DNA of 7,178 nt from an uncultured bacterium (GTDB taxonomy: Bacteria; Bipolaricaulota; Bipolaricaulia; UBA7950; UBA9294), in assembly GCA_903859225.1 (NCBI GenBank), contig CAIOLV010000086.1:1-7178 (forward strand), in the 5' to 3' direction. Within the stretch, counting starts at the first letter, position 1; each line of letters starts with the position of its first letter. The translations under genes and the position numbers were made by a program. Below, one piece after another: positions 6,463-7,178 of the stretch. The notes under the pieces were generated by a model. It worked only from the letters and a program-made list of their open reading frames with translations. It ran no database searches and was not told the origin of the DNA.

Positions 6463-7089
6463 TTACAGCACCACGACGATTTGGTACATCGCTGCGTCGA
6501 CGGCCTTTTTCGCCGCTTCCACCGGATCCGCGGTCAACAGAGAAAAGAGCGGCCGGTCGTCCGCGGAAACCGTCGTCGTGAACTCGACATCCCCCCGTGG
6601 ACTGAACACGGTCGCAAAGAGGCTGACCGAAGCCTTCCTCTCGATTCCAAAGAGGAGACCCAGCGGACTGATGAGGAGCTTCAGCGACGTGTCTAGGAAC
6701 GACGTGGCTCCGAGCAGCAAGAGCGAGCGCTCCGGCCTGAACGTGATGTCGTTCTCCCAGCTGACGATGCGCAGAATCACGATATGGTCCGCGCCGAGGT
6801 TCGACGCCAGCCGCTGCACGGCGTCGACCGTGAGACTATTCCCGACGTACGCGTTGGCCGCCCGCTGGGCCAGCATCAGGTCACCCTGCGAGCACGTCTC
6901 TCCGCCCGAGATGACCGAGCATTGCTGCGCGGCGTAGTTGCGGACCAATTCGAGGTCCGCGGTCGGCACGGCCGCCGCAGCCTGCACGAAGAGGGCGACC
7001 CTGTCACGACCCTGGGCCACGGCGCCCAGCGCGACGACGAGAAGAACGACGGCGACGCACCTGGCGATTACGCGTGTTCGATCGAGCAT
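6463..7089 (-). CDS. Small secreted protein, unknown function (possible CsgG/TolB-N-like fold)
   Basis: 208 residues from ATG 7089-7087 to TAA 6465-6463. A GTG at 7104 would extend it by five codons, but the ribosome site GGAGAG (7099-7094) lies inside that extension, so ATG is preferred. Residues 1-25 form a signal peptide (MLDRTRVIAR, hydrophobic core, AVA|Q). The mature part begins with a strand (RVALFVQ), followed by a helix-rich stretch with Cys57 and Cys66, which could form a disulfide. VQRLASNLGADHIVILRIVS (91-110) resembles the 'helix, then LGAD-[HY]-[IV]-[IV]' segment of periplasmic proteins such as CsgG, LpoB and the TolB N-terminus; this is a fold-level guess. A hydrophobic patch (SLLLLGATSFLDTSLKLLIS, 122-141) and GLLFGIE precede two more strands and a C-terminal helix (EAAKKAVDAAMYQIV). 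It is the first visible gene of the minus-strand run and shows no PKD or sandwich module. Function not recognised. Confidence 0.85.
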   Translation of the reverse strand: MLDRTRVIARCVAVVLLVVALGAVAQGRDRVALFVQAAAAVPTADLELVRNYAAQQCSVISGGETCSQGDLMLAQRAANAYVGNSLTVDAVQRLASNLGADHIVILRIVSWENDITFRPERSLLLLGATSFLDTSLKLLISPLGLLFGIERKASVSLFATVFSPRGDVEFTTTVSADDRPLFSLLTADPVEAAKKAVDAAMYQIVVVL

Positions 7090-7093
7090 GTTT

Positions 7094-7099
7094 CTCTCC
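7094..7099 (-). promoter_or_regulatory. Ribosome-binding site that selects ATG 7089
   Basis: The minus strand reads GGAGAG, ending 4 nt before ATG 7089-7087. It lies within the codons of the alternative GTG start at 7104, which has no comparable site at a useful distance. Confidence 0.55.
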
Positions 7100-7103
7100 A
7101 CCA

Positions 7104-7134
7104 CCCCTATGGCAGACTTCTTGTTGCCATGGGG
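7104..7134 (-). promoter_or_regulatory. 5' leader stem-loop before the 208-aa gene
   Basis: Arms 7104-7114 (CCCCTATGGCA) and 7125-7134 (TGCCATGGGG) pair over 10 bp with one bulged base, around a 10-nt loop. It sits directly upstream of the GGAGAG ribosome site and leaves that site unpaired. A minimal reading frame on the minus strand (ATG at 7131-7129 to TAG at 7110-7108, seven codons) lies within the hairpin but has no Shine-Dalgarno sequence. The leader could affect translation or mRNA stability (inference). The rest of the window edge (7135-7178) shows no clear promoter or gene. Confidence 0.35.
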
Positions 7135-7178
7135 AGTCTAGCCGCCTCAAACGGGGGTGGAGAAGGAACGGTGTCGAC

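Noticed and set aside
5963..6937. A 324-codon open frame on the + strand
   Set aside because: It lies antisense to the 740-aa and 208-aa genes and spans their intergenic gap; low-complexity basic product with no ribosome site or domain.
1..7178. CRISPR array, tRNA/rRNA, transposon ends, integrase or a known defence system
   Set aside because: No regularly spaced repeats, RNA-gene signatures, transposase or nuclease motifs were seen on either strand. The shared segments are protein-level modules, not DNA repeats.

Overview
The window is a GC-rich bacterial segment with strong Shine-Dalgarno sites (for example AAGGAGGT) and one TTG start. Nothing in it fixes the taxon. Secreted proteins built from PKD and DUF11-like beta-sandwich modules, some ending in paired-helix modules with conserved Trp residues, are common in uncultured thermophilic or environmental lineages. 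I vaguely associate the C-terminal helical module with candidate phyla such as Bipolaricaulota/Acetothermia, but this is unverified recollection and not evidence.

Layout. Positions 1-1046 on the + strand hold the tail of an operon: the C-terminal part of a DUF58 protein (1-489), overlapped by 4 nt by a TTG-started membrane protein (486-1046). The remaining genes lie on the minus strand, converge on that pair, and read leftward in this order: a 208-aa secreted protein of unknown function (7089-6463), a 740-aa secreted modular protein (6322-4100), a 732-aa secreted von Willebrand factor A (VWA) protein (4053-1855), and a 231-aa secreted PKD protein (1781-1086). The gaps between these four genes are 140, 46 and 73 bp. 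No clear promoter is visible in them, so co-transcription is plausible.

How the genes fit together. All four minus-strand products have signal peptides, so they appear to act outside the cytoplasm. Three of them (740, 732 and 231 aa) share a parts list. The shared parts are PKD domains, usually with a D-x-N/D-x-D-G-x-x-D loop, and beta-sandwich modules marked by a [LV]-P-x-G-W motif. The two large proteins also carry a roughly 75-residue helical module with the pattern W...VPxT...AYWLTG...DPLP. The sandwich and helical modules always occur as a pair in the large proteins, making a composite unit of about 200 residues: two copies in the 740-aa protein, one in the 732-aa protein. The VWA protein has an apparently complete metal-binding MIDAS motif. 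The simplest reading is a set of extracellular or surface proteins that bind each other or a ligand. No enzyme active site is visible in them.

The short intergenic gaps hold several perfect stem-loops without U-tracts. One has a 12-bp stem with the VWA gene's stop codon in its loop. No tRNA, rRNA, CRISPR array, transposase or integrase was found, and no stretch over 300 bases lacks a gene. I recognise no established defence or mobile system here. The unusual element is the composite repeat unit and its paired-cysteine pattern.
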